Source: RPQJ01 sp963777725 (GTDB taxonomy: Bacteria; Pseudomonadota; Gammaproteobacteria; Steroidobacterales; Steroidobacteraceae). Taken from it: a stretch of 64,000 nt of DNA. This document shows, piece by piece, positions 12,465 through 22,290 of the stretch. The DNA lies in assembly GCA_963777725.1 (NCBI GenBank), contig CAVZRR010000020.1, positions 310,001 through 374,000 of the forward strand, given 5' to 3'. The translations under genes and the position numbers were made by a program. The first letter of the stretch is position 1. Each line of letters opens with the position of its first letter. Below the pieces are notes generated by a model. The model was not told the DNA's origin. It ran no database searches and saw only the letters and a list, made by a program, of their open reading frames with translations.

Positions 12465-12486
12465 GATGTGTAGACGATAGCACATC
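12465..12486. promoter_or_regulatory. Candidate VapB operator (inverted repeat)
   Basis: Perfect 6-base arms GATGTG and CACATC separated by 10 bases, lying 5 to 26 bases upstream of the vapB start. Ribbon-helix-helix antitoxins autoregulate through such short palindromes. The role is inferred from position and symmetry only. Confidence 0.5.
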
Positions 12487-12594
12487 AGATGCATTGATGC
12501 GCAATCTGCTGGTCCGCCAACCTGCCCTGATCGCGATCCGTTCTGGCCGCGCATCCGCCGCTCGCCTATAGTCGCGCCGAGAGGGGAGATAAAA

Positions 12595-14122
12595 ATGTCC
12601 GAATTCAAGCCGCTGAACCTGCTCGACCTGAGCTTCGTGCTGATGGAGACTCGGCAGACGCCGATGCACGTCGCCGGGCTGCAGACGTTCGTGCCGCCGC
12701 CGGGCGCGCCGCGTGATTTCGCGCGCCAGCTGTTCGATTACCTGCGCAGCTTTCCGGCCACGGCCGCGCCATTCACGTACCGGCTGCGCAACCTGGGCCC
12801 GGGCTCGCTGCTACCCGCTTTCGAGGTCGTCGACAAGGTGGATCTCGACTACCACCTGCGGCATTCGGCCTTGCCTTATCCGGGCGGCGAGCGCGAACTC
12901 GGCGTGCTGGTCTCGCGCCTGCACTCGAACCCGATGGACATGGACCGGCCGCTCTGGGAGGTCCACCTGATCGAGGGCCTGCACGACGGTCGCTTTGCCT
13001 TGTATGCGAAGCTGCACCACTCGCTCGCCGACGGCGTGTCCGGCGTCGGGCTGCTGAATTTCTCCGAGAAGCCGGAGTCGAGCCGTACGCCGCCCATCTG
13101 GGCCGCGGAGCGACCGCAGCGGCCGCGTTCGAGCGCGGCCCAGTACGGCGCCTTCGGCGTCGCTGCCGGCGGCCCTGCTGAAGCAGGCGCGCGCGCTGCC
13201 GAGCCTGCTGCAGGGGCTCGCCGGATCCGCCAAGGCCGCGATCGGACTCAAGTTCGACCCGGACTTCACCTCGCTGGCCGAGGCGCCACGGACGATCCTG
13301 AACACGAACGTCACGCCGCAGCGCCGCGTCGCCACGCAGGCGACGACGCTCGAGCGCATGAAGGCGATCGGCGAGGCGGCGGGCGGCAGCATCAACGACG
13401 TGCTGCTCGCCGCGTGCAGCGGCGCGCTGCGGCGCTATCTCGCCGAGATCGACAAACTGCCGCGCAAGTCGCTCGTGGCGTCGATCCCGGTGGCGTTGCC
13501 GCGGGATGCGGACGAGGCGGGCGGCAACGCGATCAGCTTCGCGAACGTCCGCCTCGGCACCGACGTCGAGGACGTCCGCGAGCGCTTCGAGGTCATCCGG
13601 CGCAGCAGCGTGGCCGGCCGCAATTACCTCAAGCAGATGAGCACGGCCGCGTTGATCGACTACACGGTGCTGATCAGCTCGCCGCAGATGCTGACCCGCG
13701 TCCCGGGTATCGGCGCGCGCGTGCCGCCGATCTACAACGTCATCATTTCGAACGTGCCGGGGCCGCGCGCCAAGCTGTATTTCCTCGGCGCCGAGATGGA
13801 GGCGTATTACCCGATTTCGGCGCTCGCCCACGGCCAGGCGCTCAATATCACCGTGATGAGCTACGCCGGCGGCCTCTACTTTGGTTTCACCGCCTGTCCG
13901 GATCGCGTGCCGAGCGTGCAGCGCGTCGCGGTCTACACGGGCGAGGCGCTCGACGAGCTCGAGACGGTGTTCATCAAAGGGGCTCGGCCACCGGCCGCGA
14001 AGAAGCCGCGCGCGAGGCCAGCCAAGGCTCCCGCAAAGACCGCTGCTCGGCGTGCACCGACGAAGCGCGCTGCCAGGCAGCCGGCAGCGCGTGCTGCGAA
14101 GCCGCGCGCGAAGGCTCGCTAG
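12595..14122 (+). CDS. Wax ester synthase/diacylglycerol acyltransferase with a basic C-terminal tail (one apparent +1 frameshift)
   Basis: Starts at the ATG at 12595 after a GGGGAG ribosome site. The catalytic HHxxxDG motif is present (HHSLADG, residues 141-147), with PLWEVHLIEGL upstream and a conserved NISNVPGP-like segment (IISNVPGPRAKLYF) downstream. One surplus base at 13159 (GGC/GGG) breaks the frame; correcting it gives 508 residues. The enzyme esterifies acyl-CoA to fatty alcohols or diacylglycerol to make storage lipid at the inner membrane. The last 45 or so residues are an unusual Lys/Arg/Ala/Pro-rich tail resembling histone H1. A second paralogue lies at 53054-54467. Confidence 0.88.
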
Positions 14123-14137
14123 GCTCGCGCAAGACCC

Positions 14138-15356
14138 ATGGCCCTGAGAAAACCGGGTCTGGTGCCCCAGATCCTGATCGGCGTCGTGCTCGGTGCCGCG
14201 ACCGGCGTATTGCTGCCGGACCTTGCGCAGCGGCTGGGCCTGCTCGGCGAGTTGTTCGTCGGCATGCTGAAGGCGGTGGCGCCGCTGCTGGTCATGGTGC
14301 TCGTGATGTCGGCGATCGCCAATCGGCACGAGTCCGGACCTGGACGGCCGCAAGACGCTGCTGACGTTCGTCCTGTACGTCGATCGGCACCGTGTCGGCG
14401 GCGGTGCTCGCGCTGCTGATGAGCGAAGCGTTTCCGCAGACCATCGCGCTGCGCGAGGCCGCGCAGGGCAGTCCGCCCGTGGCGGTGACGGCCGTGCTGA
14501 GCGACGTGCTCTTCAAGCTGGTCGACAATCCGGTCAACGCGCTCCTGACGGGGAACTTCCTCGGCTGCCTCACCTGGGCGGTGCTGCTAGGCGTGGGCTT
14601 TCGCAAGGCCCCGGAGGGCTTCCGGCGCAACCTGCAGACGCTGGCCGATGGCGTGAGCGAGATCGTTCGTTACGTTATCCGGTTCGCGCCGGTCGGCATT
14701 TTCGGCCTGGTGTGTCTCACCGTGGCGACGGTGGGCATCGACGCACTGGCGGGTTATGCGAGCCTGGCGCTGCTGCTGGTGGTGGCGATGCTGCTGATGG
14801 CGCTGGTCGTCAATCCGCTGATCGTGTTCGCGGTCACACGCCGCAATCCGTACCCCGTCGTGCTGCGCTGCCTGCGAGGAATCCGGCCTCACGGCGTTTT
14901 TCACGCGCAGCTCGGCGGCGAACATCCCGGTGAATCTGGCGTTGTCGAAGAAGTTCGGCATCAGCGAGGAGTTGTATGCGGTCACCATCCCGGTCGGCGC
15001 CACGGTCAACATGGCGGGGGCGGCGATCACTATCAGCGTGCTGACGCTGGCGGCCACGCAACACGCTCGGCATCGATCGTGTCGCCGGTCAGCGCGTGCT
15101 GCTGTGCGTCGTCGTCCGCGCTCGCGGCCGCCGGCGCGAGCGGCGTGCCGTCCGGGCAGCCTGCTGCTGGTGCCGCTCGCGTGCTCGCTGTTCGGCATCT
15201 CCTACGACGTGGCGATGCAGGTGGTGGGGGTCGGCTTCATCATCAGCGTCGTGCAGGATTCGTTCGAGACGCGCGCTCAATTCCAGCACGGACGTCGTCT
15301 ACACCTACGCGGTCGATCGATCGGCCGGCTGGCCGTCGGGGAGTGCGTCCTCCTGA
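14138..15356 (+). CDS. sstT: Serine/threonine:sodium symporter SstT (frameshifted as written)
   Basis: Reads as SstT once eight surplus bases (14327, 14382, 14878, 15059, 15078, 15114, 15157, 15272) are dropped and one missing base near 15095 is restored: 403 residues against 414 in E. coli. Recognisable blocks are LFVGMLKAVAPLLVMVLVM, ESGLTAFFTRSSAANIPVN, the GATVNMAGAA hairpin and TALNSSTDVVY. It imports serine and threonine with sodium across the inner membrane. All eight surplus bases are synonymous second wobble bases. It starts 15 bases after the wax-ester synthase. Confidence 0.85.
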
Positions 15357-15961
15357 TTGCTGCAACCACGTCCAACCGCCGTCATCCGCTGGTCGTCACG
15401 CTGCTGCTCGGCCTGTCGGCTTGCTCGCCGGCGGTGCTGGCCGAACGGGGCCCATGGGCGGCGACGGTTTACGGCGCGCGGATTTCCAGCGAGGCCGGCT
15501 GGGAAGACGTCCTGCTCAATCCGTTCGGCGCAAAGTACGTCGACGCATTCCTCGTCGCGGGCGCGCTGTCGCGCGAGTACGCGCTGCTCAAGGAAGGCGC
15601 GCTTGCGCTCGAGGCCGAGGGGCAGGTCGTCTACAACTTCGGCGACCAGGATCACTGGGAGTTCAACGTCGTGCCGATCGTGGCGCGCTGGCAGAAGTTC
15701 CCGTGGGATGCGCGCGTCGCGACCTCGGCCGCGTTCGGGCTGGGCCTGTCCTACGCCACGGAGGTGCCCGAAGTGGAGGTCGAGCTGGAAGGGGAGAGCG
15801 ACCAGCTGTTGATCTACTGGGTCGCTGAGCTGACCGCAGGGCCGGTCAATGCGCCCTGGTCGATGTCACTGCGCCTGCATCACCGCTCGGTCGCGTGGGG
15901 GCTGATGGGCGATGAAGGCGGCATGAACGCCGTCGGGATGGGACTCCGCTACCAGTTCTGA
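15353..15961 (+). CDS. Small outer-membrane barrel protein, possibly PagL-like
   Basis: About 200 residues beginning within the end of sstT; the exact start is unclear (CTG at 15353, ATT at 15356, or a TTG at 15357 with a frame change). A signal peptide precedes ERGPWAATVYG. The rest is beta-rich and ends in the aromatic GLRYQF of outer-membrane barrels. Near the C-terminus LRLHHRSVAWGL contains an H-x-S pair in the position expected for lipid A 3-O-deacylase (PagL). That gives a weak hint of acyl-ester hydrolysis on lipid A. Without alignment this remains a hypothetical barrel. Confidence 0.5.
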   Translation: MIAATTSNRRHPLVVTLLLGLSACSPAVLAERGPWAATVYGARISSEAGWEDVLLNPFGAKYVDAFLVAGALSREYALLKEGALALEAEGQVVYNFGDQDHWEFNVVPIVARWQKFPWDARVATSAAFGLGLSYATEVPEVEVELEGESDQLLIYWVAELTAGPVNAPWSMSLRLHHRSVAWGLMGDEGGMNAVGMGLRYQF

Positions 15962-15993
15962 GCGCGGGCGCGCCGGCACCGCGTTGGCCAGCG

Positions 15994-17886
15994 CTAGCCC
16001 CGGACCGCCGCGAGGATCTGCTCGAGCGCCGACGGATCCTCGATCGTCGTCAGGTCGCCCGGATCCTGCCCTTCGCACAGCGCCCGGATCGAGCGGCGCA
16101 GCAACTTGCCCGACCGGGTCTTCGGCAGCGCGGTCACGAAATGGACCCTCGCCGGGCGCGCCACGGCGCCGAGCTGGTTGTCCACCACCTTCATGACGTC
16201 GGCCTCGTGGGCCAGCCGCTTCTCCGGCGTGTCGATCAGGCTCGTGTCCTTGACGATCGCGAAGGCCATCGCGACCTGGCCCTTGAGCTGGTCGGCGACG
16301 CCCACCACGGCGACCTCGGCGATGTTCGGGTGCGACGAAATCGATTCCTCGATCTCGCGCGTGCCGAGCCGGTGGCCCGCCACGTTGATCACGTCGTCGG
16401 TGCGGCCGAGGATGAAGTAGTAGCCGTCCTCGTCGCGTATGCCCCAGTCGAAGGTCGAGTACACCTGCTGCCCGGGCACGCTCTTCCAGTACGTGTCGAC
16501 GAAGCGCCGATCGTCGCCCCACACCGTGGTCATGCAGCCCGGCGGCAGCGGTCCGCGGATCGCGACGACGCCTTTCTTGCCGGGCCCGACTTCCTCGCCG
16601 GAAGTCGCATCGTACAGGCGCACGTCGTAACCGTAGACCGGGACACCGGGCGAGCCGAACTTGCTCGGCAACGCCTCGATGCCGGGCTGGATCGCGAGGA
16701 TCGGCCAGCCCGTCTCGGTCTGCCAGTAGTTGTCCACGATGGGTTTGTCGAGGCCGTTGGCGATCCAGCGCGCCGTCGGTTCGTCCAGCGGCTCGCCGGC
16801 CAGGAACAGCAGCCGCAGCGACGAGAGGTCGTATTTCTTCAGGAACGCCGGATCCTGCTTCTTCAGCACGCGGATCGCCGTCGGCGCCGAGAACATCGTC
16901 GTGACCTTGTATTGCTCGACGATCTTCCACCAGATGCCGCCGTCGGGGCGGATCGGCGTGCCCTCGTACATGATGGTCGCCATGCCGGCGATCAGCGGGC
17001 CGTAGATGATGTAGCTGTGGCCCACGACCCAGCCGATGTCGCTGGTGGCGAAGTACGTCTCGCCCTTGTTGCCGCAATAGATCAGCTTCATCGACGCAGC
17101 GAGCGCCACCGCGTAGCCGCCCGTGTCGCGCTGCACGCCCTTCGGCTTGCCGGTGGTGCCGCTCGTGTAGAGGATGTAGCTCGGCTCGGAACTCTCCAGC
17201 CACTCGCAGGGCACCTCGTCGTTCATGTGCTCGGCGCGCAGCGTCGCGTAATCGACGTCCCGGCCAGGAACCCGCTCCATGTCGGCGAGGCCACGATCCA
17301 CGAGCAGCACGCTGGCGGGCGGAGACTTCGACAGCCGGATCGCCTCGTCGAGCAGGTGCTTGTACGGCACGGGCTTGCCCGCGCGGGAACCCGCGTCGGC
17401 GCTGATGATCAACTTCGGCTTCGCGTCGTCGATGCGCGTTGCGAGGCTGACGGATGCGAACCCCCCGAATACGACCGAATGTATCGCGCCGATGCGCGCG
17501 CAGGCGAGCATCGCGAACGTCGCCTCCGGGATCATCGGCATGTAGACCAGGACCCGGTCACCCTTGCCGACGCCGAGCCCGAGCAGGATCCCCGCCATGC
17601 GGTTCACCTCGCGGTGCAGCTGGCGGAACGTGTAGGTCTTCTCGGCGCCGGTCTCGGTCGAGAGGTAGATCAGGGCCGGCGAGTCGCCCAGGTCGCCGAG
17701 GTGGCGGTCGACGGCGTTGTGGCAGAGGTTGATGCGGCCGTCGACGAACCAGCGCGCGAACGGCGGCCGCGAGTAGTCGAGCACCCGGGTGAATGGCGCG
17801 TGCCAGTCGACCAGCACGGCTTGCTCGCGCCAGAATCCCTCGGGGTCCGCGATCGATCGGGCGTGGACTGCATCGTGAGTCTTCAT
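15994..17886 (-). CDS. prpE: Propionyl-CoA synthetase
   Basis: A 630-residue acyl-CoA synthetase (AMP-forming) of the PrpE/Acs type. The P-loop-like motif YTSGTTGKPKGV is intact, the adenylation core NYWQTETGWP is present, and the acylatable lysine lies in TRSGKLLRR (about residue 594). PrpE activates propionate, and more weakly acetate, to the CoA thioester in the cytoplasm. Enzymes of this family are switched off when that lysine is acetylated. The neighbouring genes encode a lysine-deacetylase-like protein and a Pat-type acetyltransferase, which fits such control. I see no frame defects. Confidence 0.9.
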   Translation of the reverse strand: MKTHDAVHARSIADPEGFWREQAVLVDWHAPFTRVLDYSRPPFARWFVDGRINLCHNAVDRHLGDLGDSPALIYLSTETGAEKTYTFRQLHREVNRMAGILLGLGVGKGDRVLVYMPMIPEATFAMLACARIGAIHSVVFGGFASVSLATRIDDAKPKLIISADAGSRAGKPVPYKHLLDEAIRLSKSPPASVLLVDRGLADMERVPGRDVDYATLRAEHMNDEVPCEWLESSEPSYILYTSGTTGKPKGVQRDTGGYAVALAASMKLIYCGNKGETYFATSDIGWVVGHSYIIYGPLIAGMATIMYEGTPIRPDGGIWWKIVEQYKVTTMFSAPTAIRVLKKQDPAFLKKYDLSSLRLLFLAGEPLDEPTARWIANGLDKPIVDNYWQTETGWPILAIQPGIEALPSKFGSPGVPVYGYDVRLYDATSGEEVGPGKKGVVAIRGPLPPGCMTTVWGDDRRFVDTYWKSVPGQQVYSTFDWGIRDEDGYYFILGRTDDVINVAGHRLGTREIEESISSHPNIAEVAVVGVADQLKGQVAMAFAIVKDTSLIDTPEKRLAHEADVMKVVDNQLGAVARPARVHFVTALPKTRSGKLLRRSIRALCEGQDPGDLTTIEDPSALEQILAAVRG

Positions 17887-18009
17887 ATCCCTCTCCCCTC
17901 GATTCTGCGGGCAGTTTAGTCGAATTACGCCGGCCGACCCTCCGACGTTCGTCTGGTGCCGCTAAACTCCGTGGATGGAATCGAAGGAATTCGAAGTCGC
18001 CATCGTCAC

Positions 18010-18935
18010 TCAGTCGGCCATCAGCCGGTCGATGTGCACCACGGCGCTCGCGGCGAGCGCGGACAACTCGTAGCCGCCCTCGAGCGTCGAGACGACGCGA
18101 TGGTTCGCGTGGCGCGCAGCGACTTCGCAGGCCCGGTCGGTGACCCAGCCGTAATCGGCCGTGGCCAGGCGCAGTTCCGCGAGATCATCGGCGGCGTGGC
18201 CGTCGAAGCCAGCCGAGATGAAGATCATCTGCGGCGCAAATTGCTCGAGCGCCGGCAGCCAGTGCTGGGTCACCGCCGCGCGAAAGGCTTCGCTGCCGCT
18301 GCCGGGCGGCAGCGGGCAGTTGACGATGTGTCCAGGCACGGAGCCGGGGTTGCTGCCCGGGTAGAGCGGATACTGGAAGCTCGAGCAGATCAGCACCCGC
18401 CGGTCGCCCCGGAAGATGTCCTCGGTGCCGTTACCGAGGTGCACGTCGAAATCCAGGATTGCGACCCGGTCGAGCCCGTGGGTGCTCGAGCGCGTGCGCG
18501 GCGCCGACCGCGACGTTGTTGAAGAAGCAGAAGCCCATCGCCTGCGCGCGTTCCGCATGGTGACCCGGCGGCCGCACGTTGCAGAACGCGCGGCGGACCG
18601 CGCCGGTCACGACCAGGTCCGTGGCCAGCACGTTCGCGCCGGCCGCGCGCAGTGCGGCCTCGAACGTGTCCGGGCACATCGCGGTGTCCGGATCGACGCG
18701 CACGAGTCCCTCGGCGGGCGAGAGCGCGCCCAGGCGCTCGACGTGCGCCCGTCGGATGCACACGGATGAGCTGTTCGACGGTCGCGCGCGGCGCCTCGTG
18801 GTGCACGAGAAAATCGTGCAGCTGCCGGACGTGCAGCAGCTCCTCGATGGCATCCAGACGGGCCGGCTGTTCCGGGTGGCCGTCGCCCATCTGGTGGCGA
18901 CGGCACGCCGGGTGCGAAATGAACGCCACGGGCAT
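18010..18935 (-). CDS. Histone-deacetylase-family protein (AcuC-like; two apparent +1 shifts)
   Basis: Starts at the ATG at 18935. Signature blocks of the arginase/deacetylase fold appear across three frames: GHPEQPARL, VRPPGHHAE, GFCFFNNVA, ILDFDVHLGNGT, ISAGFDGHAADDL and TLEGGYEL. Dropping a base at 18752 (CCG/CCA) and one in the G run at 18480-18482 restores a 307-residue protein. These zinc enzymes remove acyl groups from lysine or small amines. AcuC of Bacillus deacetylates acetyl-CoA synthetase. The location between prpE and a pat gene makes PrpE a likely substrate. Confidence 0.83.
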
Positions 18936-18990
18936 GTTGGGACTCGGCTTGCGGTGACTCGGGATGGACTCGTCGGAGTATAAAGCTAGC

Positions 18991-21705
18991 ATGAGCAGGT
19001 CGATCGGCGCTCATCCCGGAGCCCTCGTGACTGCCCAGCGTATTGCAGCCCTGTTCAAGCCCGCATCGGTCGCCCTGGTCGGCGCCAGCGACACCGCGGG
19101 GTCGCTCGGCGATATCGTCCGGCGCAATCTCGCCGAGGGCGGCTTCGCCGGCCCGGTCTACTACGTCAACCCGCGTCACGAGACGATTGCAGGGCAGGCG
19201 GCCCATCGCAGCATCCTCGACCTGCCCGAGCCGGCCGATCTCGCGGTCATCCTGACGCCGGCGGAAACGGTGCCCGAGATCATCGGCGACTGTGGCCGCA
19301 AGGGCATCCGGGCGGCCGTCGTCGTCTCGGCCGGCTTCCGCGAAGGCGGCGTGGCCGGTGCCGGGTTCGAGCGCCAGGTGCGACTGCAGGCGCGCAAGCA
19401 CGGCCTGCGCTTCCTCGGTCCGAACAGCCTGGGCGTGATCCGCACCGACATCGGTCTGAACGCGTCCTGCGGCCCCGGCCAGGCCGACAAGGGCCGCCTC
19501 GCTCTGGTCTCCCAGTCGGGTGCGCTGTGCGCGGCGATCCTCGACTGGGCGCGGCCGCGTCACGTCGGTTTCTCGAGCGTGATCTCGACCGGGGTCGGCG
19601 CCGACGTGGACTTCGGCGAGATCCTCGACTACCTGACACGCGATCCGGGCACCGACAGCATCATGCTCTACATGGAGGGCGTCGACCGGGCACGCCGCTT
19701 CATGAGCGCGCTGCGTGCAGCGGCGCGGGTCAAGCCCGTCGTCGTGATGAAAGCCGGGCGGCACGGGTCGGGGCCCACCGACACCGCGTTCCACACCGGG
19801 TCGCTGGTGGGCGTGGACGACGTGTTCGACGCCGCGATGCGCCGCGCCGGCGTGCTGCGCATCCGTGATTTTTCCGAGCTCTACACGGCCGCAGCGACGC
19901 TGGGCGCGGGCGTGCGCGTGCGCGGGCGGCGGCTCGCGATCGTCTCGAACGCCGGCGGGCCGGGCACGATCGCTGCAGACCGCGCGCAGGATCGCGGGCT
20001 CAAGCTCGCCGAGCTCGGCGCAGCGTCGCTGCAGCGTCTCGCGGAGGAACTGCCGCCTGCAGCGCGACCGGGCAATCCGGTCTACGTGCGTCCGGACGTG
20101 GACGGCAGCCAGTTTGCGGCTGCCGCGCGCACTTGCCTCGAGGACCCGGCCGTGGACGCGATGCTCGCGATCCTGGTGCCTCACGCGCTGACCGATCCCG
20201 ACGCGATCGCGGAGTCGCTGATCCAGATCGCGAAGGACAGTCGCAAGCCGGTGTTCACGTGCTGGATGGGCGGCGAGTCGGTCGAGGCCAGCCGGCAGCA
20301 GTTCGCCGCCCACAAGGTGCCGAGCTACGTGCGGCCCGAGACCGCGGTGGACGCGGTCGCCGCACTGGGGCTCTACGCGTCGAACCAGCAGCAACTGCTG
20401 CAGGTGCCCGAGCCGCTGGCGCCGACCTCGGCGCCGGATCGGGCCCGCGCGCAGGCCATCATCGACGCGGCGCTGGCCGCGGATCGCGAATGGCTGAACC
20501 CGGCGGAATCGAAGGAAGTGCTGAGCGCGTTCGGGATCCCGATCGTCCGCAGCCTGCCGGCGCACTCGGCGGACGATGCGGTGGCCAGGGCTCGCGAAGT
20601 GGGACTGCCGGTCGCGATGAAGATCCTTTCGCCGGACATCGCGCACAAGACCGACGTCGACGGCGTGGCGCTGAATCTCGCCGACGAACAGACCGTCCGG
20701 GAGACGTACGCCAGGATGCTCGCGGACGTGGCGCGCGCCCGGCCGGATGCCGAGTTGCAGGGCGTGCTGATCGAGCCGATGTACCGGGAGCAGAATCGGC
20801 GCGAACTGATGATCGGCGTCGTGCGCGACCCGGTGTTCGGTCCCGCGATCAGCTTCGGCCTCGGCGGGATCCTCGTCGAGGTCATCCGCGATCGCGCGGT
20901 GGCGCTGCCGCCACTCAACACGTTCCTGGTGCGCGACCTGATCCGACGCACCCGGGCCGGCCAGGCGCTGCAGCCGCTGCGAGGTGCGCCCGCGGCGGAC
21001 GAGGAGGCCGTCGAGGAGATCCTGCTGCGCGTGTCCGAGATCGTCTGCGAGTTGCCGTGCGTTGGCGCGATGGACGTGAACCCGCTGATCGTCACCGAGC
21101 GAGGCGCGGTCGTCGTGGATGCGCGCATCGGAGTGATCCCCGCCCGGCCGGCGGCACGTCCCTACGACCACATGGCGATCCACCCGTACCCGAGCGGACT
21201 GGTCGATTCGATGGAGCTGCCCGGCGGCGTCGTCGCGACGATCCGGCCGATCCGTCCGGAGGACGCCGCGATCGAGAGCGCCTTCGTGCACGGCCTGTCC
21301 GAGCAGTCCAAGTTCCTGCGCTTCATGTTCGGGCTGCGCGACCTGTCGCCCGGCATGCTGTCGCGCTTCACGCAGATCGACTACGACCGCGAACTGGCGC
21401 TGGTGGCCGTCATCGACACGCCGCAGGGCGAACAGCAGATCGGCGTCGTCCGCTACACGACGCTGCCGGACGAGGAAACCTGCGAGTTTGCGATCGTCGT
21501 CGGCGACGACTGGCAGGGCAAGGGCCTGGCCCGGCGCATGTTCACACGGCTCATCGAGGCGGCGCGCGACCGCCGCCTCAAGGTCATGACCGGCGTCACG
21601 CTGCGCGAGAATACCCGGATGATCGACCTGTCGCGGTCGCTCGGATTCGAAACGCGCAGCGACCCCGACGATCCGGACCTGGTGCAGATGACGCTGGTGC
21701 TCTAG
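18991..21705 (+). CDS. Pat-type protein lysine acetyltransferase (NDP-forming acyl-CoA synthetase domain plus GNAT)
   Basis: About 904 residues. The N-terminal part matches the alpha and beta parts of ADP-forming acyl-CoA synthetases (VALVGASD, then VSQSGALC, and an ATP-grasp region with KILSPDIAHKTDVDGV). The C-terminal 170 residues are a GNAT acetyltransferase (IRPIRPEDA, then GDDWQGKGLARRM). This is the build of Pat/PatZ, which acetylates the catalytic lysine of acyl-CoA synthetases. A histidine occupies the FHTGSL position corresponding to the phospho-histidine of active synthetases, so some synthetase activity cannot be excluded. Start: the ATG at 18991; one at 18964 is also possible. 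It is divergent from the deacetylase gene, 55 bases away. Confidence 0.87.
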   Translation: MSRSIGAHPGALVTAQRIAALFKPASVALVGASDTAGSLGDIVRRNLAEGGFAGPVYYVNPRHETIAGQAAHRSILDLPEPADLAVILTPAETVPEIIGDCGRKGIRAAVVVSAGFREGGVAGAGFERQVRLQARKHGLRFLGPNSLGVIRTDIGLNASCGPGQADKGRLALVSQSGALCAAILDWARPRHVGFSSVISTGVGADVDFGEILDYLTRDPGTDSIMLYMEGVDRARRFMSALRAAARVKPVVVMKAGRHGSGPTDTAFHTGSLVGVDDVFDAAMRRAGVLRIRDFSELYTAAATLGAGVRVRGRRLAIVSNAGGPGTIAADRAQDRGLKLAELGAASLQRLAEELPPAARPGNPVYVRPDVDGSQFAAAARTCLEDPAVDAMLAILVPHALTDPDAIAESLIQIAKDSRKPVFTCWMGGESVEASRQQFAAHKVPSYVRPETAVDAVAALGLYASNQQQLLQVPEPLAPTSAPDRARAQAIIDAALAADREWLNPAESKEVLSAFGIPIVRSLPAHSADDAVARAREVGLPVAMKILSPDIAHKTDVDGVALNLADEQTVRETYARMLADVARARPDAELQGVLIEPMYREQNRRELMIGVVRDPVFGPAISFGLGGILVEVIRDRAVALPPLNTFLVRDLIRRTRAGQALQPLRGAPAADEEAVEEILLRVSEIVCELPCVGAMDVNPLIVTERGAVVVDARIGVIPARPAARPYDHMAIHPYPSGLVDSMELPGGVVATIRPIRPEDAAIESAFVHGLSEQSKFLRFMFGLRDLSPGMLSRFTQIDYDRELALVAVIDTPQGEQQIGVVRYTTLPDEETCEFAIVVGDDWQGKGLARRMFTRLIEAARDRRLKVMTGVTLRENTRMIDLSRSLGFETRSDPDDPDLVQMTLVL

Positions 21706-21717
21706 TCCCCGCCGGGG

Positions 21718-22143
21718 TCAGGCGAGCGCCGCGTCCAGCGTGATCTCCACGCCGGCGAGTGCCTTGGACACGGGGCAGTTGGCTTTGGCATCCGCGGCGA
21801 GCACGGCGAAGCGCTCGGCGGTGATGCCCGCGATCTTCGCGCGCGTCGTGAGCTCGATCTTCGGGATTTCGAAGCCACCCCCGCGCTGCTCGAGGTGCAC
21901 TGCGGCCGTCGTGCGGATCTCGGTCGGGGTGATCTTCTCGCGGCTCAGCAACGCCGTGAGCGCCATCGTGAAGCAGCCAGCGTGCGCGGCGCCCAGCAGC
22001 TCCTCGGGATTCGTTTCCTTGCCCTGCTCGAACCGCGCCTTGAACGTGTAGGGGCCGCGAAACGCGCCGCTCTCGAGCGCGAGTTCGCCGGAGCCCTCGC
22101 GCAGGCCGCCGGTCCAGGCGGCATCCGCCTTGCGAATCGTCAT
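21718..22143 (-). CDS. osmC: OsmC-family peroxiredoxin
   Basis: A 141-residue OsmC protein starting at 22143 behind a strong GGAGGAG ribosome site. The two redox cysteines are in place, C57 (HAGCFTM) and C123 (NCPVSKAL). It reduces organic hydroperoxides in the cytoplasm using dithiol reductants. Its stop lies 12 bases from the pat stop, so the genes converge. It is divergent from the SOD-like gene, suggesting a small oxidative-stress pair. Confidence 0.9.
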   Translation of the reverse strand: MTIRKADAAWTGGLREGSGELALESGAFRGPYTFKARFEQGKETNPEELLGAAHAGCFTMALTALLSREKITPTEIRTTAAVHLEQRGGGFEIPKIELTTRAKIAGITAERFAVLAADAKANCPVSKALAGVEITLDAALA

Positions 22144-22290
22144 GCTCGTCTCCTCCTGCGTCGGCGACATGCCGGTGACGTCGCCATGCTACACGGCGCG
22201 ACGGGACGGCACGCTGCGTGTGGCACCGCGGCCGATGGGGGCATAATGCGCCCGTCGACACCGGGTCGGATTCACCAGGAGGAGACTCTC

